A model generated the notes under the pieces. It worked only from the letters and a program-made list of their open reading frames with translations. It made no database searches and had not been told where the DNA came from. This document shows, piece after piece, positions 7,811 to 15,601 of a DNA stretch of 35,994 nucleotides (position 1 is its first letter; each line of letters starts with the position of its first letter). The DNA is from Prevotella sp. UBA1705 (GTDB lineage Bacteria; Bacteroidota; Bacteroidia; Bacteroidales; Bacteroidaceae): assembly GCA_002317385.1 (NCBI GenBank), contig DCJH01000019.1:1-35994 (forward strand), written 5' to 3'. The position numbers and the translations under genes were made by a program.

Positions 7811-10800
7811 TTACTTCTTCATCATCTCCTCCACGGCACGCTGCAACTGGCGGTCGTTGCCGGTGAGGTTGTCCTCGGGGGTATTATAGACCTCGATGTC
7901 GGGCGTGAGCTGGGTGTTCTCCGCAAACTTACCGTTCATGTACTGGCAGCCCACCTGCGGAATACCAAACACGATAGATGGGTCAATGAGGTTCTCCCAC
8001 CACACAGCAGTCATGGTGCCGGCCACCGGCGCCCCGATGATCTTGCCGATGCCCAGTTCCTTATAGATGGACGGGAAGCCATGGCCGTTGCTGTAATCAT
8101 CCTCGCAAACCAATACGCAGGAGGGCTTGGTCCACTTGTTCCAAGGGTCTACGCCGATGACCTGACCATGCGGAATGAAGGTCTGATACTGCTTGCCGGA
8201 GAGCAAGGTGCACAGGTCGTCGTGCAGCCAACCACCGCCATTGTGGCGAATATCTACCACCACGGCATCCCTGTTCCGGTTCTCGTCGCTCAGCAGTTCA
8301 CTGAACACCGTGCGGAAGCTCTGGCTATCCATGGCCCTCACGTGCACATAGGCGATGCGGCCATGCGACAGACTGTCCACCATCTTGCGGTTGCGGTCCA
8401 CCCATCGCTTGTAGAGCAGGTCACCCTGCGCCGAGCGGCTGATGCCCTTCACCGTCACATCGAAGCGCTTACCTCCCTTGGGATTGTAGACTGACACACG
8501 GATGGGCTTGCCAATCTTACCGTCGAGCAGTTCGGTATAGTTCTGACCCTTGAGGATGGGCTGCCCGTCAATTTTCTCGATGATGCTTCCCTTTTCCACG
8601 CCGGTATTCTTCACGGCAAACGGGCCGCGCTTGATTACCTCCTCCACCTTCAGTCCGTCGCCATCGAAGGCATCGTCGAAGAATAGGCCGAGCGATGCCG
8701 TGGTGAGGCCCTTGCCATCGCTGTAATAGCGCGCGCCGGTGTGCGAGGCATTGAGTTCGCCGAGCATCTCACTCAGCATCTCAGCGAAATCATAACCGTT
8801 GTTGATGTAGGGCAGGAACCGCTTGTAGTTGTCGCGATAGCCTTCCCAGTCCACGCCGTGCAGCTTCGGGTCGTAGAACTTGTCTTTCACCTGCTGCCAC
8901 ACATGGTTGAACATATATTCGCGCTCCTGATAAGGCTTGTAGTTGAAGCGCGATTCAAACTCAACATTCTTGATGGCATTGCCGCCCAAGTCCACCTTCT
9001 TGATGCTCTGGTTGGTGCATACATACAGATTCTTGCAGTCCTTGTCGGCCACCAGTTGCCCGTTTCCCACTCCCTTCATCAGCAGTTTGGTGCTGTTCTC
9101 CTTCAGGTCGTGCTTCCACAGGTCGAAATCACCCTCGAACGCCGAGAGGTAATAGAGCACATCGCCGTCGTTGTTGAGCACCACGTCGCCAAGGCGCGAT
9201 GAGTTTGCCGTGAGCCTTACCACGCGGTCGCGACAGTTGTCGAGGTCGAGCTTCACAGGTTCCACCTTTTTTACAATCACCTTGCCTTTGTTCTTGCCCT
9301 TGGCCACGACGGTGGCGGTGTCCTTCTTGTCCTCTTCTTTCTGAGCCGCATCGTAGAGTCCGCGCTCCTCCTTGGTCATCTTGAACTTCTCATATTCATC
9401 CAGATCGAAGAACATGATATAGGCATCGTCCTCCGTGCCCCAGCTGCCGTGACTGCGGAATCCGGCGCGGTCGCTCTCGAAAAGCATGGCCTTACCGCCT
9501 AAAACCCACTTACCGTTGCCGTCGTTGTAGCCGCTCTGCGTGAGGTTGCGCACCTCACCATTGCCCTCGGCATTGACCAAGGCGATGTCCTGACTATTCC
9601 ATCCACCCTGTCCGATGTAGCTGCAGATAATCCATTTGCTATCGGGGCTCCACTCAAACCACACGTCGCCGTCGGAGTAGGAATACATATACTTGCCATC
9701 CATCAGCACGCGGCGCTTCTCGCCCTTGGCATCCACGGCACACAGCGTGCCCCGATTCTCCAGATAGGCGATGCTCTTTCCATCGGGACTATACTTGGGC
9801 ATCTGCGACGTGACGGCCGACTTCACCACCTGCTGTTCCTCCAAATCGGTGGCATAGGCAAACTGATTCTCCTTCTTCTGCTTGATAGTGGTCTGGTAAA
9901 TCTGCCACAGTCCGCCACGCTCCGAGGCATAGACAATCGAGCGTCCGTCGGGCGCGAAGTCGATGTTGCGCTCCTGTTCCGGCGTGTCGGTTATCTGCTT
10001 GGTGGTGCGATACTCAATGTTGGTCACGTAGACATCACCGTGGAGCACGAAACCTATCTCCTTGCCGTTGGGTGAGAGCACTATCTCGGTGGCGCCACGC
10101 GTCTTGATCTGTCGCTCCAGGTCCACATCATTGCGGTCGGCCGACACACGGATGTTCAGCTTCTGAGGCTCACCGCCGGGCGTCTGCACATAGATCTCGC
10201 CATTGTAGCCGTAGCAGAGCGTACCATTGCCGGCCACGGTGAGGAAGCGCACGGGATTGGTCTTGAAGTGGGTCACCTGCGTAACTGTGCCACCGCTTAG
10301 TGGTCGCTGGTAGACGTTGAAGGTGCCGTCGGTCTCGCTCAGATAGTAGAACGACTGGCCGTCGGGTGCCCAGCAGGGCGTGCGGTCCTCGCCTTCAAAG
10401 TTGGTGAGCTTGGTAAAGTGGTAGCCTTTCTTGAGCCAGATGTCGCGGGCGATAGACGAATGCTGATGCTTGCGGAACGCGTCCTCGTAGCCCTTCTTGT
10501 CGTGATAGAGTATGTCGCCGGCCTTGTTGATGCTGATATCCTCCATGTTGACGATGGAGAACACCCGCGGCCGACTGCCCTGCAGGTCTACCTCGTAGAC
10601 CTGTGGGAACTGCGCACTGGCAAAGAAGATAGACTGTGCGTCGGGCATCACGGCCGAACTGTAGAGCACGTGTCCATTGTCTTTCCACGCGATGGGCCGC
10701 TCGTTGTCGCTGCTGGTGGTGAGCCGACGCGGACTGCCGCCCTGCCGGTCCATCACATAGATATCGAGGTTGCCCTCGCGCTCCGATGCAAAGGCTATCT

Positions 10801-11026
10801 TCGAGCCGTCGGGGCTCCACACGGGGTAGGAATCGAACGCCGCATTCGAGGTGAGCTGACGGGCCTCGCCACCCGTGACGGGCACCGAGAAGATGTCTCC
10901 CTTGTACGAGAACACTACCGTCTGCCCATCGGGCGAGATGGCATTATAACGCATCCACAGCGGATTCTGCTGAGCGGAGGCTGTCAAAGAGGCCGACAGC
11001 AAGGCCAGCGTGAGAAGCTTTTTCAT
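7811..11026 (-). CDS. Secreted tricorn-like S41 family protease
   Basis: Predicted exported serine protease of about 1071 residues. The start at 11026 gives a clear signal peptide, MKKLLTLALLSASLTASAQ; a further 13 in-frame upstream residues (MGRPIYYDKIIET) would spoil it. The N-terminal half carries PD40/WD40-like propeller repeats (ISPDGQTVVFSY, WSPDGSKIAF, WAPDGQSFYY, YSPDGKSIAY). Then come a C1-like region, a PDZ domain (about 780-860) and the S41 core. Candidate active-site residues are H762 in LNASHTG and S979 in DDYSNGHGF, with the oxyanion-type DIRHNGGGW between them, as in tricorn. It probably degrades peptides in the periplasm or outside the cell. It is transcribed alone, with its own promoter and terminator. 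Confidence 0.9.
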   Translation of the reverse strand: MKKLLTLALLSASLTASAQQNPLWMRYNAISPDGQTVVFSYKGDIFSVPVTGGEARQLTSNAAFDSYPVWSPDGSKIAFASEREGNLDIYVMDRQGGSPRRLTTSSDNERPIAWKDNGHVLYSSAVMPDAQSIFFASAQFPQVYEVDLQGSRPRVFSIVNMEDISINKAGDILYHDKKGYEDAFRKHQHSSIARDIWLKKGYHFTKLTNFEGEDRTPCWAPDGQSFYYLSETDGTFNVYQRPLSGGTVTQVTHFKTNPVRFLTVAGNGTLCYGYNGEIYVQTPGGEPQKLNIRVSADRNDVDLERQIKTRGATEIVLSPNGKEIGFVLHGDVYVTNIEYRTTKQITDTPEQERNIDFAPDGRSIVYASERGGLWQIYQTTIKQKKENQFAYATDLEEQQVVKSAVTSQMPKYSPDGKSIAYLENRGTLCAVDAKGEKRRVLMDGKYMYSYSDGDVWFEWSPDSKWIICSYIGQGGWNSQDIALVNAEGNGEVRNLTQSGYNDGNGKWVLGGKAMLFESDRAGFRSHGSWGTEDDAYIMFFDLDEYEKFKMTKEERGLYDAAQKEEDKKDTATVVAKGKNKGKVIVKKVEPVKLDLDNCRDRVVRLTANSSRLGDVVLNNDGDVLYYLSAFEGDFDLWKHDLKENSTKLLMKGVGNGQLVADKDCKNLYVCTNQSIKKVDLGGNAIKNVEFESRFNYKPYQEREYMFNHVWQQVKDKFYDPKLHGVDWEGYRDNYKRFLPYINNGYDFAEMLSEMLGELNASHTGARYYSDGKGLTTASLGLFFDDAFDGDGLKVEEVIKRGPFAVKNTGVEKGSIIEKIDGQPILKGQNYTELLDGKIGKPIRVSVYNPKGGKRFDVTVKGISRSAQGDLLYKRWVDRNRKMVDSLSHGRIAYVHVRAMDSQSFRTVFSELLSDENRNRDAVVVDIRHNGGGWLHDDLCTLLSGKQYQTFIPHGQVIGVDPWNKWTKPSCVLVCEDDYSNGHGFPSIYKELGIGKIIGAPVAGTMTAVWWENLIDPSIVFGIPQVGCQYMNGKFAENTQLTPDIEVYNTPEDNLTGNDRQLQRAVEEMMKK

Positions 11027-11119
11027 TGTTTCTATTATTTTATCATAGTATATCGGGCGCCCCACCCTGCGCCTATCGACGATGGGAAGGGCTCAAAAAA
11101 CTTGCGGGTTAAGTATTGG

Positions 11120-11152
11120 CAAATTTAGGAAAAATATGCAGAAAAGTCCAAA
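11120..11152 (-). promoter_or_regulatory. Promoter of the S41 protease gene
   Basis: On the minus strand TTTG (11149-11152) is followed after 21 nt by TAAATTTG (11120-11127), a good match to the Bacteroidetes -33/-7 pair. The predicted start near 11113 gives a leader of about 87 nt. Confidence 0.6.
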
Positions 11153-11201
11153 TAAAATGCGGGATAATTCGGGAAAACGGTGAAAATATTTTGAAATGGA
11201 A

Positions 11202-11238
11202 GCCTCTCCCCCTTGCCCCTCCCCCGAAGGGAGGGGAG
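11202..11238 (+). repeat. 37-bp GC-rich interspersed repeat, copy 1
   Basis: A C-rich half (CTCTCCCCCTTGCCCCTC) runs into CCCCGAAGGGAGGGGAG, so the right part folds as CTCCCCC..GGGAGGGGAG. A nearly identical 37-bp copy lies in inverted orientation at 34387-34423. Both sit in intergenic DNA with a cluster of AGGTACTAATC palindromes nearby. The rest of the 11027-11539 gap holds no supported gene. Confidence 0.75.
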
Positions 11239-11417
11239 GATTATGCCCGAAGCACCCTTGCCGTTGTAACAAAGCCGAGCATGCCCCCATGGGAATAGAG
11301 ATAGATGAAAACCCAACGAAGAAAACGAAGCATAACGTTGATTATCAACCATTTACCCTTTCTAATAAAAATCCCATAATACCCCTCCGACATTTACTAC
11401 CGAATCGTCTCGCCATG

Positions 11418-11474
11418 AGGTACTAATCTAAACGCAATCAGGTAGTAATCGCGTCGCGATTACTACCTGATTGC
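11418..11474. repeat. AGGTACTAATC palindrome cluster, copy 1
   Basis: One direct unit AGGTACTAATC (11418-11428) is followed by a 41-bp palindrome at 11434-11474. The palindrome has perfect 20-bp arms (ending GGTAGTAATCGCG / CGCGATTACTACC) around a single central T. It lies about 65 nt past the end of the GH35 gene, the last gene of the PUL operon, and could act as its terminator or 3' stabiliser although no T-run follows. Confidence 0.75.
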
Positions 11475-11539
11475 AAACACCCCAGATACCGCCCGTTTCA
11501 AGGTCGCTATGAGACCGATGGAACGCTCGGCGGGAAGGG

Positions 11540-13975
11540 TTAATAGACGAACACCCGGATGTCCTTCACGCTGCCCGGCGCGCCCTGCTCGGCACGGGGC
11601 AGATAGTCGAGCGCGGAGACCGTCTGACTGTTGCCCAGGTCGATGACAAGCAGATGGGGGAATCCGTTACCAGGGATGGTCTGCCAGTAGGTAGACTCCT
11701 GCAAGTCGTAGACCTTGTCGCCAGTATGGTTTCCCATGTCGTTCTCGCTGTCGGCATACTTCGTGGTCCACGGCTCCCGGCTGATGCGCTGACCGTCGGC
11801 GCCCTGCAGATAGAGCTCGGCGATGGCCGACACATCCTTACCATCCTGATTGCTCGACACCTCGATAGCGAGGTAACGGCCCTGCTTAGGCGCGGTGAAC
11901 TTCAAGGTCTGCCAACCGTTGCCACCCTTCACAGCACCCGCAAAGACGGGCGTCATAGAGTTGAGGTCGGGCTTGTCGCCAATGTTGTTGTGCTTGTTGC
12001 TCTTCTCCAACTGCAGTTTGTCGAGTTCGGGATGGTCCTGCCCCCAAAGCGTGGGGTTGTCGGTGCCGACAACGTCGAGTACTACGATATCATTCTTTCC
12101 CTTCTTGAGCCATGCGCCCGGGCAGTAGAGCGTCTGCTGCGGACCTATGCGCCAGAAGCGGCCGAGGGCGTGACCGTTGACATAGACCTGTCCCTTGCCG
12201 AAGTTTTCCATATTGATAAATGTGTCGCCCACCTTTTTGAGATTAAACGTGCCGACGTATGCGCCGGGATAGCGGGTGCCGTTTTTCACGTCGGTGGCTA
12301 TGGCCATATCGTTGTGAGGCAGCTTGAGGCGCGACAGAATGGTGTCTGCTTCGTCGGGCATGAGGTCGATGGTCCAGTCCTTGAGGTCGTAGGTGAGTTC
12401 ATGACTGCCGGCCTGCGTGCCGATGGTCACGCTCTGAGTAATGCCCTTGAAATCCTTGATGGCCCTGCCGAAATTGATGCGTCCCATGGCCTCCACGAGG
12501 ATGGTGAGCACGTCGCCGGCCTTCACGGCAGGCAGCATGAGCGTCTTCTCATTCTTCACACGGTCTATCTTGCCGATGTATTCGCGGTTGATGTAGACCT
12601 GTGCAAAGTCGTGCGCATCGTTCAGCGTGAGCAGACTGGGCTGCGAAATCTCGGGAAGGATCGTGGTGTAGAAGGCCGAGCCCCACCCCATGTCCATCTC
12701 CTCGAAGGTCTTCACGTCGTGGCTCTTCACCTGACGCGTGGCCAGATGGCGCAGCGTCATGGCCTGACTGAGCTTCACCTGGGGGAAGCTCACGAGTGGC
12801 ATCGGCGCCTTGGGCACGGCGGACATGCGCTTGCCGTCGTTGTATTTCTCCATCATCTTGCGCAGTTCCCAGAACTTCGGCGTGGCCTGACCATACTCGT
12901 TGATGGGCGCGTCGTAGTCATAGGAGGTCACGTCGGGCGCGAATCCGGGCGAGTTGGCACCGGCCCAGTGACCAAACGAGGTGCCGCCGTGGGTCATATA
13001 GAGCGAGAACGAGATACCTTTGGACAGCATCTCATCCATGCCGGCCACCATATCCTTGGACGGACGGGTCTCATGGCGAGCGCCCCACTTGTCGAACCAT
13101 CCGCTCCAAAACTCTGAACACATCTTCGGAGCGTCGGGACGGAGCTCGCCCAAGCGCTTGAACTGCTGGTCTATGTTAGCTCCCGTACCGAAATTCATCG
13201 TCCAAACGAGGTCGTCGAGGCCGTTCTTGGTGAAGTTGGACGACCAATCGCACTGGAACATGAGGGGCGAGACACTCCCAGTCTTACCTGTTGGGAGGGA
13301 GTTCCCTTCGGCATCGCTCTTCCTCCCTGCAGGGAGGGCAGGGAGGGTCTCCCAGTTTTTCCTCAGCATATCCCTAATGGCAGCCACATAGGCCTTGTCT
13401 TCGCCATAGGAGCCGTATTCGTTTTCCACCTGAACCATGATGATCGGGCCACCGCGCTGTATGGTGAGCGGAGCCAGTTGCTCGGCCACCTTCTGCTCGA
13501 AGATGCCCACCCGCTCCATGAAATAGGGGTCTTGCTCACGCAGGCGGATATCCTTCTTCTTGAGAAGCCACCAGGGCAGTCCGCCCATCTCCCACTCGGC
13601 ACACACGTAAGGACCGGGGCGCACGATGACATACATGCCGTTTTTCTGAGCCAGACGGCAGAACTCGGCCACATCATTGTTACCTGTGAAGTTGAATTCG
13701 CCCTCGTGCTGCTCGTGGATGTTCCAGAACACGTAGAGACAGAGGGTGTTCATGCCGAGCGCCTTGCACATCTTGATGCGATGGTCCCAGTAGGCACGGG
13801 GGATGCGGGGATAGTGTACTTCGGCAGCCTTCACCACGAACGGCTTGCCGTTGAGCAGGAACGTGCCCTTGCCCACGGTGAAATCGCCCACGCTTCCCTT
13901 CGCCGTGGCCGTCGTTGCGACCCCTGCGAGGACCATGATGAGCACCATCACCTTGAGTTTTCTCAGTAAATTCAT
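11540..13975 (-). CDS. GH35 beta-galactosidase with C-terminal F5/8-type domain
   Basis: Exo-acting beta-galactosidase of family GH35, about 811 residues from the start at 13975. That start gives the signal peptide MNLLRKLKVMVLIMVLAGVATTATA; the frame also has an AUG 17 residues upstream, which looks less likely. The TIM barrel shows the acid/base glutamate E186 in VENEYGSYG and the nucleophile E288 in CSEFWSGWFD. Beta-sandwich domains follow, and the last ~140 residues look like an F5/8 type C (discoidin) carbohydrate-binding domain ending VKDIRVFVY. Between the catalytic glutamates, residues about 209-237 are a Pro/Gly/Ser-rich insert encoded by a GC-rich repeat. It is the last gene of the PUL operon and probably trims terminal galactose from imported or surface oligosaccharides. 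Confidence 0.93.
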   Translation of the reverse strand: MNLLRKLKVMVLIMVLAGVATTATAKGSVGDFTVGKGTFLLNGKPFVVKAAEVHYPRIPRAYWDHRIKMCKALGMNTLCLYVFWNIHEQHEGEFNFTGNNDVAEFCRLAQKNGMYVIVRPGPYVCAEWEMGGLPWWLLKKKDIRLREQDPYFMERVGIFEQKVAEQLAPLTIQRGGPIIMVQVENEYGSYGEDKAYVAAIRDMLRKNWETLPALPAGRKSDAEGNSLPTGKTGSVSPLMFQCDWSSNFTKNGLDDLVWTMNFGTGANIDQQFKRLGELRPDAPKMCSEFWSGWFDKWGARHETRPSKDMVAGMDEMLSKGISFSLYMTHGGTSFGHWAGANSPGFAPDVTSYDYDAPINEYGQATPKFWELRKMMEKYNDGKRMSAVPKAPMPLVSFPQVKLSQAMTLRHLATRQVKSHDVKTFEEMDMGWGSAFYTTILPEISQPSLLTLNDAHDFAQVYINREYIGKIDRVKNEKTLMLPAVKAGDVLTILVEAMGRINFGRAIKDFKGITQSVTIGTQAGSHELTYDLKDWTIDLMPDEADTILSRLKLPHNDMAIATDVKNGTRYPGAYVGTFNLKKVGDTFINMENFGKGQVYVNGHALGRFWRIGPQQTLYCPGAWLKKGKNDIVVLDVVGTDNPTLWGQDHPELDKLQLEKSNKHNNIGDKPDLNSMTPVFAGAVKGGNGWQTLKFTAPKQGRYLAIEVSSNQDGKDVSAIAELYLQGADGQRISREPWTTKYADSENDMGNHTGDKVYDLQESTYWQTIPGNGFPHLLVIDLGNSQTVSALDYLPRAEQGAPGSVKDIRVFVY
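13275..13356 (-). repeat. GC-rich repeat-like insertion inside the GH35 gene
   Basis: This stretch reads as LPALPAGRKSDAEGNSLPTG and flanking residues, unlike the surrounding GH35 sequence. It contains the 16-bp palindrome CCTCCCTGCAGGGAGG (13322-13337). It is bounded by two ACTGGGAG copies on the minus strand (13275-13282 and 13349-13356). The C-rich/G-rich build resembles the 37-bp intergenic repeat at 11202 and 34387. The two boundary copies are 74 bp apart and lie in different codon phases, so a clean duplication of the target is not shown. Confidence 0.55.
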
Positions 13976-14044
13976 AGTTGAAATGGTTGTTGCTATATGG
14001 TAATAACCTGCCAGCGGCCTAATCATTGCCCTACTGGCTAAATT

Positions 14045-15598
14045 TTATTTCATAACGAATGTCGTGATCGACTTGGGCTCCAGATTGGCCTGCCCCGTGG
14101 TCTGTCCCACCGGTTTGAGGCTCTCGCCCGTCACGTCGGAGGTGCGATATATGGTCCATGAGCCTTGGCCACCTGGCAGAGAGAGCGTCAGCGGGCGCAG
14201 GGCCTCGCTGTAGTTGATGGCCACCACCACCCAGCTGCCATCGGCATTCCGATAGGCCGAGGTCATGACACCATAGGGCTCGGTCTCCCCATCCTTGATG
14301 GTCTGCCCCTCGCTGTCGGTCACCCGCATGTCGTAGCGGCGAGCGCCGGGACGCACGAAGCGGCTGTAGTTGCCCATAGCCCATAGGAGCTTGGAGTCGA
14401 TGGCCTTGCCGGTCTTCCACTCGTCGCTACTCAGCACGCGGATAAGTCCATCCTTGTAATCGCCACCCACGGAGCGCCACCACGACCAGCTCTCCGCATT
14501 GCCGTAGACCATATCATGGTGTATCACGCGGGCCACATAGAGAGCTGTGCGCATTGACGGATCGTAGAGACCACCGCCACCTATCTCCTCGTCGTTGCCC
14601 ATGATGCAGAGCTCGGTCTGCCAGTAGCGAGCGCCATAGCGGCGCAGGGTGTCGCGCAGTTCCTCGCGGATCTTGCGCATATAAGACACGGGCGTGTTGG
14701 TCCAATAGCTGTGGGCCATAATCACGTTCTCCGTGCCGTAGGTCTTGCCCAGATAGGTGGCTGTGCTATCCTTGGAAAAGAACGAACGTATCTGGTTGCC
14801 GCGCTGCCAGTCGGTCTGATGGATACCCAGCAGACAGCGAAGGTCACTGCTCTCGCTGAACATGATGTGGGTAGAGATGCGCCGTTTCTTAAACTCCTTG
14901 GAGATGGCACGCACCAACTGGGCCACCTCGCGGTTGGTGGCAGGAGAGCCTTCCTGCTTGGGGCCGAGCCAGTTCCAGTGGCCGTCGGGCTCATTCACGG
15001 GGCAGAGATAGTCGAAATGGATGCCGTCGTGCTGCTCAAGACCTGCCATCACTGTGGCGGCAAAGCGGGCCACGTCGGGATAGCTGTTATCTTTGAGGTT
15101 GATGGTGGCACCGCGCCCGGTGTTGGTGGCGAGGCCGTTCTGGGTGTAATAGACCGGCACAGAGTTCATAAAGGCCAGGAAGTGGGGCACGCCGCGCTTC
15201 TTGGCCAACTGGAGAAAGCGGCGCTGTCCCAGCTGCTTGTCCCAGTTGTAGGTACCATCAGGCTGGAGGAAACACTCCGTGCGGGTGCCGGGCTGTATCT
15301 GCGCGCTGTCGCCCTGCTCGGCGCTGCCGGCTCCAAGGTTGAAGCGCCACACCGAAAGGCCGATGCCTTTGGGCTGACCGTTGGCGTCGTTATCGGTACT
15401 GAACAGCCAGTCGGCTATCTGGTTTTGCTGGGCTTCGGGCCATAGGCCGAGCTTCTGCATGCTCCATCCATCGGAGGCGCCGAAGTGCATGATACTCTGT
15501 TCGGGCCTGTCGGTCTCAATGTGATAGGTTCTCGGCTGGGCGCAGGCCATGAGGGTGGCCGTGAACAACGCTCCCAGCGTGATGATCCTGTAGGTCAT
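14045..15598 (-). CDS. GH30-family glycoside hydrolase, predicted lipoprotein
   Basis: Retaining glycoside hydrolase of clan A, family GH30 (PF14587-like, the group that includes endo-beta-1,6-galactanases). The product has 517 residues. The N-terminus MTYRIITLGALFTATLMAC has a lipobox-like LMAC with Cys19, so it is probably membrane anchored. Landmarks are HFGASDGWS (38-46), the acid/base E203 in CPVNEPDGHW and the nucleophile E329 in YWQTELCIMG, followed by a C-terminal beta-sandwich. It is 3 bp from a second GH30 gene upstream and 69 bp from the GH35 gene downstream, clearly in one operon. The exact linkage it cuts (beta-1,6-galactan, beta-1,6-glucan, other) cannot be read from the sequence alone. 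Confidence 0.85.
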   Translation of the reverse strand: MTYRIITLGALFTATLMACAQPRTYHIETDRPEQSIMHFGASDGWSMQKLGLWPEAQQNQIADWLFSTDNDANGQPKGIGLSVWRFNLGAGSAEQGDSAQIQPGTRTECFLQPDGTYNWDKQLGQRRFLQLAKKRGVPHFLAFMNSVPVYYTQNGLATNTGRGATINLKDNSYPDVARFAATVMAGLEQHDGIHFDYLCPVNEPDGHWNWLGPKQEGSPATNREVAQLVRAISKEFKKRRISTHIMFSESSDLRCLLGIHQTDWQRGNQIRSFFSKDSTATYLGKTYGTENVIMAHSYWTNTPVSYMRKIREELRDTLRRYGARYWQTELCIMGNDEEIGGGGLYDPSMRTALYVARVIHHDMVYGNAESWSWWRSVGGDYKDGLIRVLSSDEWKTGKAIDSKLLWAMGNYSRFVRPGARRYDMRVTDSEGQTIKDGETEPYGVMTSAYRNADGSWVVVAINYSEALRPLTLSLPGGQGSWTIYRTSDVTGESLKPVGQTTGQANLEPKSITTFVMK

Positions 15599-15601
15599 AA
15601 G

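Noticed and set aside
11027..11065. 13-residue extension of the S41 protease
   Set aside because: The extension would sit in front of a clear signal peptide starting at 11026.
10418..11128. 236-codon frame antisense to the S41 protease
   Set aside because: No domain; it is explained as a shadow of the GC-biased protease gene.
13275..13356. Simple target-site duplication around the GH35 insert
   Set aside because: The two ACTGGGAG copies are 74 bp apart and in different codon phases, so a clean insertion would have broken the frame. The boundaries stay uncertain.
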